Assembly: GCA_041398785.1 (NCBI GenBank)
Contig: JAWKUA010000028.1
Span: 7,012-71,011, forward strand
Length of the DNA: 64,000 nt
Direction: 5' to 3'
Source: Planctomycetaceae bacterium
GTDB lineage: Bacteria; Planctomycetota; Planctomycetia; Planctomycetales; Planctomycetaceae
The notes beneath the pieces are model-generated. The model ran no database searches, had not been told where the DNA came from, and was given only the letters and a program-made list of their open reading frames with translations. Shown here piece by piece: positions 26,183-36,101 of this stretch; the first letter of the stretch is position 1; every line of letters starts with the position of its first letter. A program made the position numbers and the translations under genes.

Positions 26183-27385
26183 GTGACACCGCTTCAGCCC
26201 ATTCCGCAACAATCGTTGCCTCGACATTCTTCGCAGCGGCAGTCGATTGTCGTGCTGGGGTCGACGGGATCGATCGGAACAAGCTGCCTTGACGTCATTC
26301 GAAGTCACCCGGACCGCATGCGTCTGGCGGGAGCCACCGCGTTTGGCAGTGTCGAGCGGTTGCTGGAACAGTCGTGTGAGTTTCATCCGGACTGGATTCT
26401 GCTGGGAAACGAAGCGACGCGATCCGAAGTAGACCGCTACCGCATTCCGGATGCGACGGAGTTGCACTTCGGAATGGAATTGGCTGATCACCTTGTTCGA
26501 TCGGACGACGTCGACGTGGTGGTTTCCGCGATCGTGGGTGCAGCGGGACTGCCGGCGACCTGGGCGGCGGTCGATGCCGGAAAACGCGTGGCCGTGGCCA
26601 ACAAGGAGGCTCTGGTTGTTGCCGGACCAATCATCACGGAACGTGCCCAGCAGACCGGAGCTGTGATTCTTCCGGTCGACAGCGAACACAGTGCCGTATT
26701 TCAGGCGCTGCAGTCGGGAAGAAAGCAGGACGTCCGGCGAATCATCCTGACGGCCAGCGGCGGACCGTTTCGCGGCTGGAGTCGTCGCCGGATGGAATCG
26801 GTGACTCCCGAAATGGCGCTGAAGCATCCCACCTGGGACATGGGACCGAAGATCACGATCGATTCGGCGACGATGATGAACAAGGCCCTGGAAATCATCG
26901 AAGCGCGATGGCTGTTCGGGCTGCAATCTGAGCAGATTTCGGTCGTCGTGCATCCTCAGTCGATCGTACACTCGCTGGTGGAATATCGAGACGGCTCGGT
27001 CATTTCCCAGATGTCTCCTCCCGACATGCGGCTGCCGATTCAGTATGCTTTGACGTTTCCGGATCGGCTGGACTGTCCGAGCCTTCAGACGGACTGGACG
27101 AGTCCGATGACGCTGGACTTCGTTCCGCCCGATTTCGACGCGTTTCCGGCTCTGGGGCTGGGGTTCGAAGTTGCGGCCTGCGGCGGAACCGGAGGAGCCG
27201 TACTGAACGCCGCAAATGAAGTTGCCGTGCGCCGTTTTCTGGACGGCGATCTGCGGTTCACACAGATTACGAAATTGTGCAGCGACATCCTTAACCACCA
27301 CACATACGACGCTCACCCGACACTGCCGGGGCTCCGGCAGATGGACGCGTGGGCTCGAAAGGAATCAGCTCGGTGGAATTCTTAG
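26183..27385 (+). CDS. dxr: 1-deoxy-D-xylulose 5-phosphate reductoisomerase
   Basis: A 400-residue enzyme converting DXP to 2-C-methyl-D-erythritol 4-phosphate with NADPH, the committed step of the non-mevalonate isoprenoid pathway. It has the NADPH-binding GSTGSIG (26-32), ANKEALVVAG, the metal-binding DSEHSAVFQ, LTASGGPFR flexible-loop region and the HPTWDMGPKITIDSATMMNK signature. The start is a GTG at 26183. The 3' end overlaps the rseP start by 13 bases, indicating translational coupling; dxr-rseP neighbours are common in bacteria, where they often sit with uppS and cdsA. Confidence 0.96.
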   Translation: MTPLQPIPQQSLPRHSSQRQSIVVLGSTGSIGTSCLDVIRSHPDRMRLAGATAFGSVERLLEQSCEFHPDWILLGNEATRSEVDRYRIPDATELHFGMELADHLVRSDDVDVVVSAIVGAAGLPATWAAVDAGKRVAVANKEALVVAGPIITERAQQTGAVILPVDSEHSAVFQALQSGRKQDVRRIILTASGGPFRGWSRRRMESVTPEMALKHPTWDMGPKITIDSATMMNKALEIIEARWLFGLQSEQISVVVHPQSIVHSLVEYRDGSVISQMSPPDMRLPIQYALTFPDRLDCPSLQTDWTSPMTLDFVPPDFDAFPALGLGFEVAACGGTGGAVLNAANEVAVRRFLDGDLRFTQITKLCSDILNHHTYDAHPTLPGLRQMDAWARKESARWNS

Positions 27386-29481
27386 TTCTCCTTCTTGATA
27401 CGTCCCCAGTCCTGGCCGCGTCGAATCTGCCGGGAATGATCGGCAACGCGCTGCTGGTCATTCTGGGACTCGGAATGGTCATTTTCTTCCACGAACTGGG
27501 CCACTTTGCCGTTGCCAAGTGGTGCGGTGTTCACGTCGAACGGTTCAGCATCGGCATCGGCCCGATTCTGTGGAGCCGCCAGAAAGGCGAAACGGAGTAC
27601 GCCTTCAGCGCTCTGCCCTTCGGCGGCTACGTCAAGATGCTGGGTCAGGACGACATGGATCCGAATCAGATGACCAGCGACGAAATCGCGGAAAACCCGC
27701 GGTCGTATTCCGCGAAGAAGGTCTGGCAGCGGATGCTGATCATTTCGGCCGGAGTCACCATGAATGTCATCACCGGCTTTTTGTTCTTCGCGATTGCGTA
27801 CCGTATGGGAGTCCTGGAAATGTCTCCCGTCGTGGGCTATCTGCATCCCGGCGATCCGGCCTGGACCGCCGGCATTCTTCCCGGAGACCGCATCGATTCC
27901 ATCAATGGCGAGACCGTCAGGAACTTCACCGACATCACTCAGTCCATCGTACTATCCCGAGGCGAAATCGAAATTCAGGGACAACGCGCCGACGGAACGG
28001 ATTTCAGTGTCACCGTGACGCCTCGCCAGGGAGACAGGGCACAGAAGGTGGGAATTGCCCCGGCCGCCACGACTCGCATCTGGGATGAAATGCCCGCAGA
28101 CGTTCCGACAACGAACCCGGGCATGCCGGCCGCGGTCGCTTCGGCCGACTTCCGCCGCGGCGATCGCATTACCGCGATCAATGGTCGGCCGGTCACGTAT
28201 CGCCACGATTTGGAACGGATCGAAGCGTCACTGGCGGATCAGGAACTGGTCTATACGGTCGAACGCCCGATAAAGCCCGCAGATGGCACGACGGAAGCGG
28301 AACCGGCCGTCGAAACACTGGAAGTCACCGTCCCGCCGCGACCCATGCGGTCGATCGGCCTGTGGATGGCCATCGGCCCGGTGCGGGCCATCATCAAAGG
28401 TTCCAATGCCGAACAGGCCGGACTGCAGGTCGGTGACCAGATTACCCGGGTCGACGATCTGGCCGTCGGTCGTGACATCGACCCGCTGCGGCTGCCGAAT
28501 TACTTCGCCGGCAAAGCGGGACAGACGGTTGCTGTCACCGTGACGCGTCAGCCCGGCGGCCCTGTCGGAGAAACAGAGAAGGTGCTGCAGATCCCCGCCA
28601 CGGATGCTCCCGGCTGGGTTGACATGATGATCAACAAATCCACGCCTCTGGCCATTCCCGCCATCGGCGCGGCGATTCAGATTCAGCGGCGAATCGCCAA
28701 AGTCGTCGAAGGCAGCGAAGCCGCGCTCAGCGGAAAGTTCAAGGTCGATCAGCAGATCACAAAGGTCGCTCTGGAACGCCCCGATCCGAAGTCAGTCGAT
28801 TACGACGCGTTGGGAAACAAGCCGTCGCCCTTTGTCATCGACTTTGAAACTGCCGATCAGGATGGCGAAGTCCAGGATCACATGAACTGGGCCTATGCCT
28901 TTGCCGCGATTCAGGATGTTCCGCTGCGAGACGTGCGGCTGTACTTCCCCGCCGATTCGGCTGACGGCGACGGCGGCGGATCGGTGCTGCTGACGAAAAA
29001 CGAACCGGCGACGGACTGGTACCTGCCGTCACGGGGAATTGTCGGATTCGAACCACTCAGCTTGACTCGGAAGGCCGAATCCTGGGGCGAAGCGTTCGGG
29101 CTGGGAGTCGGCTATACGAAGAGTTCTGCAATCAACATCTATCTGACGCTGCGAACTTTGTTTGGCGGTCGGCTGTCACCGAAAGAACTCAGCGGCCCGG
29201 TGGGAATCGTCAGCATCGGCTACCAGGTGGCGGACCAGGGACTTTCAAAACTGCTGATGTTTCTGGGCTTTCTCAGCATCAATCTTGCGGTGCTGAACTT
29301 CCTGCCGATTCCGATTCTGGATGGCGGCCACATGGTGTTCCTGATCTGGGAAGGCGTCACTCGCCGCAAACCGAGTGCCCGCGTGATCAACTGGGCTCAC
29401 GGCATGGGCCTGGTGTTTATCGTGACGCTGTTCGTCTTCGTCCTGTGGGTCGACTTCAGCAAACTGCTGGGATTCGGGTAG
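27373..29481 (+). CDS. rseP: Site-2 intramembrane metalloprotease RseP, with extra PDZ-like domains
   Basis: A 702-residue S2P protease. The GTG at 27373 has AAAGGA 9 bases upstream and lies within the dxr 3' end; an ATG at 27349 is in frame but has a poorer site. HELGH (40-44) is the zinc motif, and LPIPILDGG near the C terminus supplies the third ligand. E. coli RseP is about 450 residues with two PDZ domains; this one has three recognisable PDZ-like units (around PGDRIDSING, RGDRITAING and VGDQITRVDD) and a further region with VDQQITKV. RseP cleaves anti-sigma factors and remnant signal peptides; the substrate here is not known. Confidence 0.92.
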   Translation: MEFLVLLLDTSPVLAASNLPGMIGNALLVILGLGMVIFFHELGHFAVAKWCGVHVERFSIGIGPILWSRQKGETEYAFSALPFGGYVKMLGQDDMDPNQMTSDEIAENPRSYSAKKVWQRMLIISAGVTMNVITGFLFFAIAYRMGVLEMSPVVGYLHPGDPAWTAGILPGDRIDSINGETVRNFTDITQSIVLSRGEIEIQGQRADGTDFSVTVTPRQGDRAQKVGIAPAATTRIWDEMPADVPTTNPGMPAAVASADFRRGDRITAINGRPVTYRHDLERIEASLADQELVYTVERPIKPADGTTEAEPAVETLEVTVPPRPMRSIGLWMAIGPVRAIIKGSNAEQAGLQVGDQITRVDDLAVGRDIDPLRLPNYFAGKAGQTVAVTVTRQPGGPVGETEKVLQIPATDAPGWVDMMINKSTPLAIPAIGAAIQIQRRIAKVVEGSEAALSGKFKVDQQITKVALERPDPKSVDYDALGNKPSPFVIDFETADQDGEVQDHMNWAYAFAAIQDVPLRDVRLYFPADSADGDGGGSVLLTKNEPATDWYLPSRGIVGFEPLSLTRKAESWGEAFGLGVGYTKSSAINIYLTLRTLFGGRLSPKELSGPVGIVSIGYQVADQGLSKLLMFLGFLSINLAVLNFLPIPILDGGHMVFLIWEGVTRRKPSARVINWAHGMGLVFIVTLFVFVLWVDFSKLLGFG

Positions 29482-29566
29482 AGGGCCGGGACGCAAACAC
29501 GCACCCATCCGACCCTCGTGTGCAAGCATGTCGACGCGAATTCAACTCGCGCCTTCAGCCTTGTGC

Positions 29567-30886
29567 CTACATTCTTGCCCCGACGGCTTCCTGCAGATAC
29601 CGAATACTGGTGTCCGGTTCGTCGATCGTGTTGGCGAACAGTTTCGGCATGCGACACGTGATGCGGACGCGTCCGGCGGATTCGTCCGTGTAGCTGCGGT
29701 CGAGTTCCTCCGCATGCTGTGACAGCCAGGCAAACAGCCGGCCATTACCGGACGGCGTTTCGATTTCGGCCGTCACGAATCCTCCCGACAGACGTTCGGC
29801 GACGACCTTCGCCAGCCTGTCGACTCCGTCACCCGTCGCGGCGCTGACAGTGATCGTGTCGTCGTAATGCCGTCGCAGGATGTCGATCACGGAACGGTCC
29901 TGAATCTGGTCCACCTTGTTCAGCACCAGCAGAACGTTCTTCGCGCGGATGCCGATTTCGTCCAGCACCTGGTACACGGTCTGAATCTGTCGTTCGGCTT
30001 CCGGATTGGCGGCGTCCACAACGTGCAGCAACAGGTCGGCGTGGCGGGCTTCTTCCAGAGTCGACCGGAACGAAGCGACCAGGTCGTGAGGCAGATTTCG
30101 CACAAATCCGACGGTATCGCTGAGCAGCACGTCGCCGTAGCCCGGAATTGCCCAGCGCCGCGTGCGAGTATCCAGCGTGGCGAACAGCGCGTCCTGAATC
30201 AGCACATCGGCTCCCGTCAGAGTTCGCATCAGTGTGCTCTTGCCGGCGTTGGTGTAGCCGACCAGCGACACTGTGGGTTGCTCGCGCCGGCAGGAAACGG
30301 TTCGTTCCCGTCGCTGTTCGACTTCCTTCAGCTTGCGTTTGAGTTCGGAAATGCGCCTGTCGATCAGCCGGCGGTCCGTTTCAAGCTGCTTTTCCCCCGG
30401 TCCGCGCCCGGCACCGATACCGCCCGTGATGCGCTCCAGGTGAGTCCACATGCGTTTCAGGCGAGTACGAAAGTACTGCAACTGCGCCAGTTCGACCTGC
30501 AGCATGGCTTCATAGGTGCGAGCATGCGTGGCGAAGATATCCAGAATGACTTCGCTGCGGTCGACGATCGGCTTTTCGATGGCCTGTTCCAGCGACCGGC
30601 CCTGCGACGGTGTCAGGTTGTTGTCAAAGACAACCATTTCCGCGCCGGTCGATTCCACCATTTGCCGCAGTTCTTCGACCTTGCCGGTCCCCAGGCAATG
30701 CGCGGGATGCGGAGTATCGCGGAACTGCACAATCTCACCGACGACGTTGACTCCTGCCGTCCTGACAAGTCCCTTCAATTCGTCGAGTGCCTGTTCCTTT
30801 GACAGAACGTCGTCCGGATCGAACACTCCGGCCAGCACGGCCTTCTGGTCGGCAACTTTCAACTGATCGCGTTTTGGATCGCCCAA
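29567..30886 (-). CDS. hflX: GTPase HflX
   Basis: A 439-residue ribosome-associated GTPase that splits stalled or hibernating 70S ribosomes. The N-terminal HflX domain includes GTGKVEEL and FDNNLTPSQGR, the linker carries RGPGEKQLETDRR, and the G domain has G1 GYTNAGKST, G3 DTVGF and G4 NKVD. The frame runs to 31009, but a TTG at 30886 with AGGAAG upstream gives the usual length and a sensible N terminus (the preceding residues do not look HflX-like). It converges with rseP. Confidence 0.93.
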   Translation of the reverse strand: MGDPKRDQLKVADQKAVLAGVFDPDDVLSKEQALDELKGLVRTAGVNVVGEIVQFRDTPHPAHCLGTGKVEELRQMVESTGAEMVVFDNNLTPSQGRSLEQAIEKPIVDRSEVILDIFATHARTYEAMLQVELAQLQYFRTRLKRMWTHLERITGGIGAGRGPGEKQLETDRRLIDRRISELKRKLKEVEQRRERTVSCRREQPTVSLVGYTNAGKSTLMRTLTGADVLIQDALFATLDTRTRRWAIPGYGDVLLSDTVGFVRNLPHDLVASFRSTLEEARHADLLLHVVDAANPEAERQIQTVYQVLDEIGIRAKNVLLVLNKVDQIQDRSVIDILRRHYDDTITVSAATGDGVDRLAKVVAERLSGGFVTAEIETPSGNGRLFAWLSQHAEELDRSYTDESAGRVRITCRMPKLFANTIDEPDTSIRYLQEAVGARM

Positions 30887-31160
30887 GTGGTTTGCTTCCT
30901 GACGAAAAAAGCGGGGAATCTTCGGGAAGCACCGTCTTCCCGCAGGACATTCGGATAATCCTACCGTCACACTGACACGCGGCCAATTGAAATGTTCGCG
31001 CGGGAACACGGTGACCGTTCACGCTGATCGTTCGCTGTCGCACGCCGGTCAGCTACCGTGCGTCATCGCGTGTGCGACCATCGCTCATTTGACGATCCTG
31101 TCTGAACATTCTGAATCCGTTTCCCGGATCGACTGCCACCGGCCGATCCGACAACCAGCC

Positions 31161-31853
31161 ATGCCTGAACCCAAAGCCGTTGTTCTTGTCAGCGGAGGAC
31201 TCGATTCCGCGACCGTCCTGGCAATCGCGAGCAGCGAAGGATTCGAGCTGCACGCGATTTCGTTCGACTACGGCCAGCGACACCGCTTCGAACTGGAAGC
31301 CGCGGCGAAGGTCTGCACCGCGAATCAGGTGGCCAGCCACGTCGTGTTTCGCCTCGACACTGGCATCTTTCGCGGTTCTGCGCTGACGAATGATATCCCG
31401 GTGCCGCATGACCGGTCCGACGACGAGATCAGCGGCGGAATTCCGGTCACCTACGTTCCGGCGCGGAACACGATCTTTCTGTCGGTGGCGCTCGGGCTGG
31501 CGGAATCGATCGGCGCCGATACGCTCTTCATCGGGGTCAACGCGGTGGACTACAGCGGCTATCCGGACTGCCGGGCGGAGTTCATTTCGGCATTCGAAGC
31601 GATGGCCAATCTGGCGACGAAGGCCGGTGTGGAAGGTCGCCGACTGACAATTCGGACGCCGCTGATTTCGATGACAAAGGCGCAGATCATTCAGCAGGGA
31701 CTGCGGCTGAATGTCGACTACGGACTGACGCACAGTTGCTATGATCCGTCGCCGGTCGGGCTCAGTTGCGGCGCGTGCGATTCGTGCCGGTTGCGGCTGA
31801 AGGGTTTCGCCGAAGCAGGAGTCAACGATCCCATACCGTATGCTCACTCGTGA
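31161..31853 (+). CDS. queC: 7-cyano-7-deazaguanine synthase QueC
   Basis: A 230-residue ATP-dependent enzyme converting 7-carboxy-7-deazaguanine and ammonia to preQ0, the precursor of queuosine in tRNA. The PP-loop motif SGGLDS is at residues 11-16, followed by FDYGQRH and PARNTIFLS, and the C-terminal zinc site is CGACDSCRLR with an upstream cysteine in HSCYDPSP. The ATG at 31161 gives the canonical start; longer in-frame extensions lack similarity. It lies 17 bases ahead of queE, an operon that fits the pathway. Confidence 0.95.
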   Translation: MPEPKAVVLVSGGLDSATVLAIASSEGFELHAISFDYGQRHRFELEAAAKVCTANQVASHVVFRLDTGIFRGSALTNDIPVPHDRSDDEISGGIPVTYVPARNTIFLSVALGLAESIGADTLFIGVNAVDYSGYPDCRAEFISAFEAMANLATKAGVEGRRLTIRTPLISMTKAQIIQQGLRLNVDYGLTHSCYDPSPVGLSCGACDSCRLRLKGFAEAGVNDPIPYAHS

Positions 31854-31870
31854 CAAGCCGCAGCGGACTC

Positions 31871-32548
31871 ATGTTTATTTCCGAGATCTTTGAGTCCTTT
31901 CAGGGCGAAGGCCCGTGGGCCGGAACGCCGTCGCTGTTCATCAGGACGTCCGGCTGCAATCTGCGCTGCTGGTTTTGCGACACGCCCTACACATCGTGGA
32001 ATCCCGAAGGCGAACAGAAGTCGCTGGACGAACTGCAGCGGGTGGTCGAAGCGTGCTCCGCGGGACACGTGGTGATCACCGGCGGCGAACCGATGCTGGC
32101 CCCGCAGCTCACGGAACTCACGGAACTCTGCCGCGCCGCGGGCCGGACGATCACGATCGAAACAGCGGGGACCGTCGATCGGTCCGTCGAATGCGACCTG
32201 ATGGCGATCAGTCCCAAGCTGGAAAACTCCACCCCCGAAGACGCCCACTGGTCGGTCCGCCATGAAGAAACCCGTCACCAGCCGGCCGTCATCCGGTCTC
32301 TGCTGACTCGCTACGACGGAATTCTAAAATTCGTGATCGACTCATCCGAAGATATCAGCGGCGTGCTGGCCTACCTGCGCGACTTTCCGATGGTCAGCCC
32401 GGATCGAGTCTGGCTGATGCCGCAGGCCCGCACTGCCGGGGAACTTGCCGAGAAGACTCAGTGGATTCAACAAGCAGCCGAAGAATCAGGATTCCGCTTC
32501 TCACCGCGCCTGCATGTGGAACGCTACGGAGACCGTCGCGGAGTTTGA
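31871..32548 (+). CDS. queE: 7-carboxy-7-deazaguanine synthase QueE (radical SAM)
   Basis: A 225-residue radical SAM enzyme making 7-carboxy-7-deazaguanine from 6-carboxytetrahydropterin, the step before QueC. The cluster cysteines are in CNLRCWFC (29, 33, 36), a CX3CX2C spacing typical of QueE, and GGEP follows near residue 75. The N-terminal SEIFESFQGEGPWAG is a strong QueE signature. Start ATG at 31871. QueD and QueF are not in the window. Confidence 0.94.
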   Translation: MFISEIFESFQGEGPWAGTPSLFIRTSGCNLRCWFCDTPYTSWNPEGEQKSLDELQRVVEACSAGHVVITGGEPMLAPQLTELTELCRAAGRTITIETAGTVDRSVECDLMAISPKLENSTPEDAHWSVRHEETRHQPAVIRSLLTRYDGILKFVIDSSEDISGVLAYLRDFPMVSPDRVWLMPQARTAGELAEKTQWIQQAAEESGFRFSPRLHVERYGDRRGV

Positions 32549-32665
32549 AGCTCACGCGCTGCGTTTGTGCCGCTCGGTGAATCGGAATGTTGCATCGCGT
32601 CGGGCTGCAGGAAGCCGATGACGCCTGGTGAAAAGGCCGAACAGCCTGATTGCAGCGTCGGACCT

Positions 32666-32722
32666 GCGCGGCTGGCCCTGTGCCCCATCTTCCGCTGAAC
32701 GCAGAACAACCTCACTCTCCCG
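32666..32722. repeat. Dispersed intergenic repeat, copy 2 (degenerate)
   Basis: A diverged copy of the repeat at 21012-21070, located in the convergent gap after queE. It keeps GCGCGGC, GGCCCT, ACGCAGAA and CTCTCCCG, but the 11-bp stem of copy 1 is broken here. Confidence 0.5.
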
Positions 32723-32760
32723 CGTGGCAGCAGTTGCGAGAATTGTGCCGCCGCGGTGGC

Positions 32761-34662
32761 TTACGGCTTGCGGATGAAATGCGACGCGTAGCTGCGAACC
32801 TGGCGACCGTTCAGCACGTGGAACATTCTCAGCTTTTCGATCGTGGCCGTCCCGAAACGGTTGAGCGGCACATGAACGATCTTCTTCTTGTATTTGCGGG
32901 CCAATCGTCGCCAGCCTGCGCCGGGCGGCAGGTGGCTCATCAAAGCAATGTGTTTTTCGCGGCTATAGTGCAGGCCGGCGGCAATAATGCGTTCTTCCAG
33001 AGTGTCGGTGAAATCAAACCGAGCGTCGCGAAACACGTCGGGAATCGGTCGCGGCGGAAACAGAAACATGCAGCCTCCGTAGCGCGCCAAAGCAATGCCG
33101 GGGCCGACAAGTTCCTTTGTAAAGTCCGTGGCGAACAGTGACAGCGTGCTTTCGTCGTGGTGTTCGGCGTGCCAGGTAATTCGCCAGGGATAGTCGCGGG
33201 GATCCGCGGGCGAATCAAACAGCATCACAACACAGTCCAGCTTGCCGCGGGCCGGAGGAAACACGCGGACGAACAGGTCTCCCGTGTGCCAGTTCCGCAG
33301 TGTCTCACGAATATCCAGTCCGTCCTTCAGGCTGGCACTGAACTTTTCGGTCCTGGCAAGGTCGTTGCCGATCATGTCCAGCGCAACATCTTTGACGTGC
33401 GTTCGAAAACGTTCGATCGAAGTGTCTTCCGGCGGCCAACTGCACTGACCGAACGGGTTCCAGGTTTTCTGCCACTGAATCTGCTGCCGACGATCGGGGC
33501 GAGCGTTCAGACGGCAGCTTCGCCACGCGACGGGGTGACCCGGCAGTCGGCTGACGACTTTCAGATGGTCGGAATCCGGCAGGACGACCCGATCTACTCC
33601 GAAGCGGACTTCCGGAAAGTCGCCTGACGCGTCAAACGGATAGGCGCGGGCGGTTTCCGCGAGATGAATGGCGTACTGATCTCCGGCAATCTGTTGTGCC
33701 GCCGTGACGAGAGTATACAGGTCGGGAGTAAACCGGCGTTCGATCAGCGACAGATTGCGAATGTACTTCAGGCAGGACGTCAGCAGTTGCGGAGTGATCG
33801 GCCGGGCGCGCGATTCGAATTCCTCCCGGTAACGATCGCGGGAAGCCAGCAGCAGCGATTTGATGCCGTCGATCGACAGGTTTTCGTCATCGTCCAGTTC
33901 CGCTCGCGCCAGTTCGTACAGCCCCGTGATGAACGGAAGTTCGCCGAGCATAAACGTCAGCGTGCGGGGTTCGACGGAAAAAATGCGAGCGGGATTGATC
34001 GGTTCCGGAGGCGCCGGCGGCGGATCGACGGCTGACTGGAACGCGTCGCGAATCCACGGCCAGTCCAGAATACCGCAGACAAACAGGATCGATTGAAAGT
34101 TTCTGACCAGCCGATGCAGCTCACTGGCCATCCAGTGAATGCGAGCAACCTGCGACGGTTCGGCCGGCGCGGACACGGCCGGCAGCACGGCGGCCGCGAA
34201 TTGGTCCGATGCGACTCGCTTCAGAGCATAAGGATCGGGCAGCGCCGCGGCTCGCGGAAGGTAGTGTTCGTTTTCGATATCGATGAAGGCTCGCGGAATA
34301 TGTTCCTGCATCGCAATTCGCAGTGCCGCGATCACCGGCTGACACGGATCGATGGGAACGTAGCTGGCTCGCCCGTCACTGTCGTCGTCGTCATCCTGAT
34401 CGTCGTCGTCCGGCGAGTACGGTTCGCTGCCTGAAAATCGCCCGGCAGGTTCCCGCTGAAGCACCACCGACACACTGGGCAGCATTTCGACGGCTGCCTC
34501 CACTTCCGTCTGAAACGACGGCGGCAGCGGCACGGCAATACAGTCGAATGACTGTGACAGCATCAGCCGCCGCACCTCAACAGCAAAGTCGCCGCTGCCG
34601 TGAATCACCGGAAGTACGGTGATCTGTCGTCCCAGTCGCAGCACATCGGAGATCTCACCCAT
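32761..34662 (-). CDS. Large orphan protein with acidic linker (possibly TraB/ChaN-like N-terminal domain)
   Basis: About 633 residues with no signal peptide or membrane segment. The N-terminal 70 residues (ITVLPVIHGSGDF, DCIAVPLPPSF, VSVVLQREP) recall the HGS start and alternating strands of TraB/EreA/ChaN-like superfamily proteins, but this is weak. An acidic run of about 10 Asp occurs near residue 90. Later segments include ARIHWMASELHRL, LLTSCLKYIRNLSLIERRFTPDLY, a PPARGKLDCVVMLFD strand and a basic C terminus (LARKYKKKIVHVPLNRFG). It starts 61 bases after the apgM stop on the same strand and may share its transcript. I do not recognise the function. Confidence 0.75.
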   Translation of the reverse strand: MGEISDVLRLGRQITVLPVIHGSGDFAVEVRRLMLSQSFDCIAVPLPPSFQTEVEAAVEMLPSVSVVLQREPAGRFSGSEPYSPDDDDQDDDDDSDGRASYVPIDPCQPVIAALRIAMQEHIPRAFIDIENEHYLPRAAALPDPYALKRVASDQFAAAVLPAVSAPAEPSQVARIHWMASELHRLVRNFQSILFVCGILDWPWIRDAFQSAVDPPPAPPEPINPARIFSVEPRTLTFMLGELPFITGLYELARAELDDDENLSIDGIKSLLLASRDRYREEFESRARPITPQLLTSCLKYIRNLSLIERRFTPDLYTLVTAAQQIAGDQYAIHLAETARAYPFDASGDFPEVRFGVDRVVLPDSDHLKVVSRLPGHPVAWRSCRLNARPDRRQQIQWQKTWNPFGQCSWPPEDTSIERFRTHVKDVALDMIGNDLARTEKFSASLKDGLDIRETLRNWHTGDLFVRVFPPARGKLDCVVMLFDSPADPRDYPWRITWHAEHHDESTLSLFATDFTKELVGPGIALARYGGCMFLFPPRPIPDVFRDARFDFTDTLEERIIAAGLHYSREKHIALMSHLPPGAGWRRLARKYKKKIVHVPLNRFGTATIEKLRMFHVLNGRQVRSYASHFIRKP

Positions 34663-34723
34663 TTCAATTGTCCATTCGCACCGCGGGTCCGGCGCAGACG
34701 ACGTTGCCGCGTGGTCCCGGCGT

Positions 34724-35935
34724 TTACCGTTTCAGAAACGTCTCCATCAGCCGGAAACCTTCGTCAAAAACGACATCCGATTCCCTGGCGGCGGGCTCGT
34801 TGTACGTCTGCGGAGCGTTCGGCGAGACTCCCGTTCCGCACATGGCAAACGGGCAGTATCCGTGACTGTGAGTCTTTGTGCGCAGAAACGTGGGGTGATC
34901 AGGACTGATCAGCATCCGGTATTCACCCTGTGATTTCAGCCAGTCGTGAACCGGGCCGACGATGTCGCGGTCAATGTGCTCAACAGCTTTGATTTTTTCG
35001 GCGACGTTGCCTTCGTGAGACGCCTCGTCAGTGGCTTCGACGTGGACAACAATGAAATCGATGTCGCTGCGTTTGAGCGTTTCGATTGCGGACCGTCCCT
35101 TCGCAGCGTAGTCGGTATCAAGGTACCCGGTGGCTCCTTCCACTTCGATAACTTCCCAGCCAATCAGTCGCCCCATGCCTCGCAACAGGTCAACGGCGGT
35201 AATCACTGCCCCGCGAACATGGAACCGGTCGAAGAACGGTTCCAGCGCCGGACGCCGGCCGAGTCCCCACAGCCAGATCTGAGTCGCCGGAAGTTCGCCG
35301 GCTGCTTTGCGTGCCGCGTTCGGCGCGGCGTCGGCAAACAGGATTCGGCTGCGCTGCATGAGTTCCCTCAGCAGTTTTGAACCGGGGCCAGCGGGCAGAA
35401 AGGCGGCGATCGGCTGATCGGTGATGTCATGCGGCGGCGTGCCGGATGTTTCCGCCGTAAACGGAGCCGCTTCGCCGAGCGCGCGATAGATCAGCAGATT
35501 GCGATAGCTGACTCCCGCGTGAAAATTCCAGGGACTGTCGGCTGACTGATCGCGCTGCAGAATTCCGATCAGCGCGTGAGCGTCAGCGCTGGGAATCTGA
35601 CCGGCCGTGAAACTCTTCATCACGTCGTCGATAACCGTCACCAGATTGCAGCGAACGGCCCAGTCATCTGCCCCCAGTTCGATTCCCTGAGCAGCCGCTT
35701 CAATGGGAGCTCGGCCGGTATGGAACTTCAGCGTGTCATAGCCGAACAGCGTCATCGTGCCGACGTCGCTTCCGGACGGCATACTGGCCGGAACATTGTC
35801 AGTGCGCCCCACAATGCCGGCCGCCGCGACGGCATCCATGTTGGGAATCTCAGCCGCCTGCAGCGGAGTTCGCCCGCCAAGAGACGGCTGCGGCTCATCG
35901 GCGACACCATCGGGGATGATCAGGACTGATTTCAT
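34724..35935 (-). CDS. apgM: Cofactor-independent phosphoglycerate mutase, archaeal type
   Basis: A 403-residue metalloenzyme of the alkaline-phosphatase superfamily interconverting 3- and 2-phosphoglycerate. The start at 35935 gives MKSVLIIPDGVAD, with IPNMD, PSGSDVGTMTLFGYD (catalytic Ser region), TGRAPIEAAAQGI and RCNLVTV, and the C-terminal metal ligands in HVEATDEASHEGN and SPDHPT. The frame continues upstream to 36307 only because the 13-bp repeat happens to be open in it; that part is not coding. ApgM of this form is common in archaea and in planctomycetes. Confidence 0.93.
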   Translation of the reverse strand: MKSVLIIPDGVADEPQPSLGGRTPLQAAEIPNMDAVAAAGIVGRTDNVPASMPSGSDVGTMTLFGYDTLKFHTGRAPIEAAAQGIELGADDWAVRCNLVTVIDDVMKSFTAGQIPSADAHALIGILQRDQSADSPWNFHAGVSYRNLLIYRALGEAAPFTAETSGTPPHDITDQPIAAFLPAGPGSKLLRELMQRSRILFADAAPNAARKAAGELPATQIWLWGLGRRPALEPFFDRFHVRGAVITAVDLLRGMGRLIGWEVIEVEGATGYLDTDYAAKGRSAIETLKRSDIDFIVVHVEATDEASHEGNVAEKIKAVEHIDRDIVGPVHDWLKSQGEYRMLISPDHPTFLRTKTHSHGYCPFAMCGTGVSPNAPQTYNEPAARESDVVFDEGFRLMETFLKR

Positions 35936-36101
35936 AGTACGGTTCAAAACGGCTATCGTGTGACAGAGGAAGCGAGACTGTAAGCGCTGTCGGACGATTC
36001 GCAAGGCCGAGTGATTCTCGCAGAACACCAGGACACGCCGTGGCGATTCACGACGGAAACGACCGCCGAATGCCGTACTGCATTCTTCCGCCGTATCGGA
36101 T

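Noticed and set aside
26168..27316. A 382-residue minus-strand frame opposite dxr
   Set aside because: It lies fully over dxr, which has all catalytic motifs; the minus frame is a GC-rich shadow with no recognisable domain.
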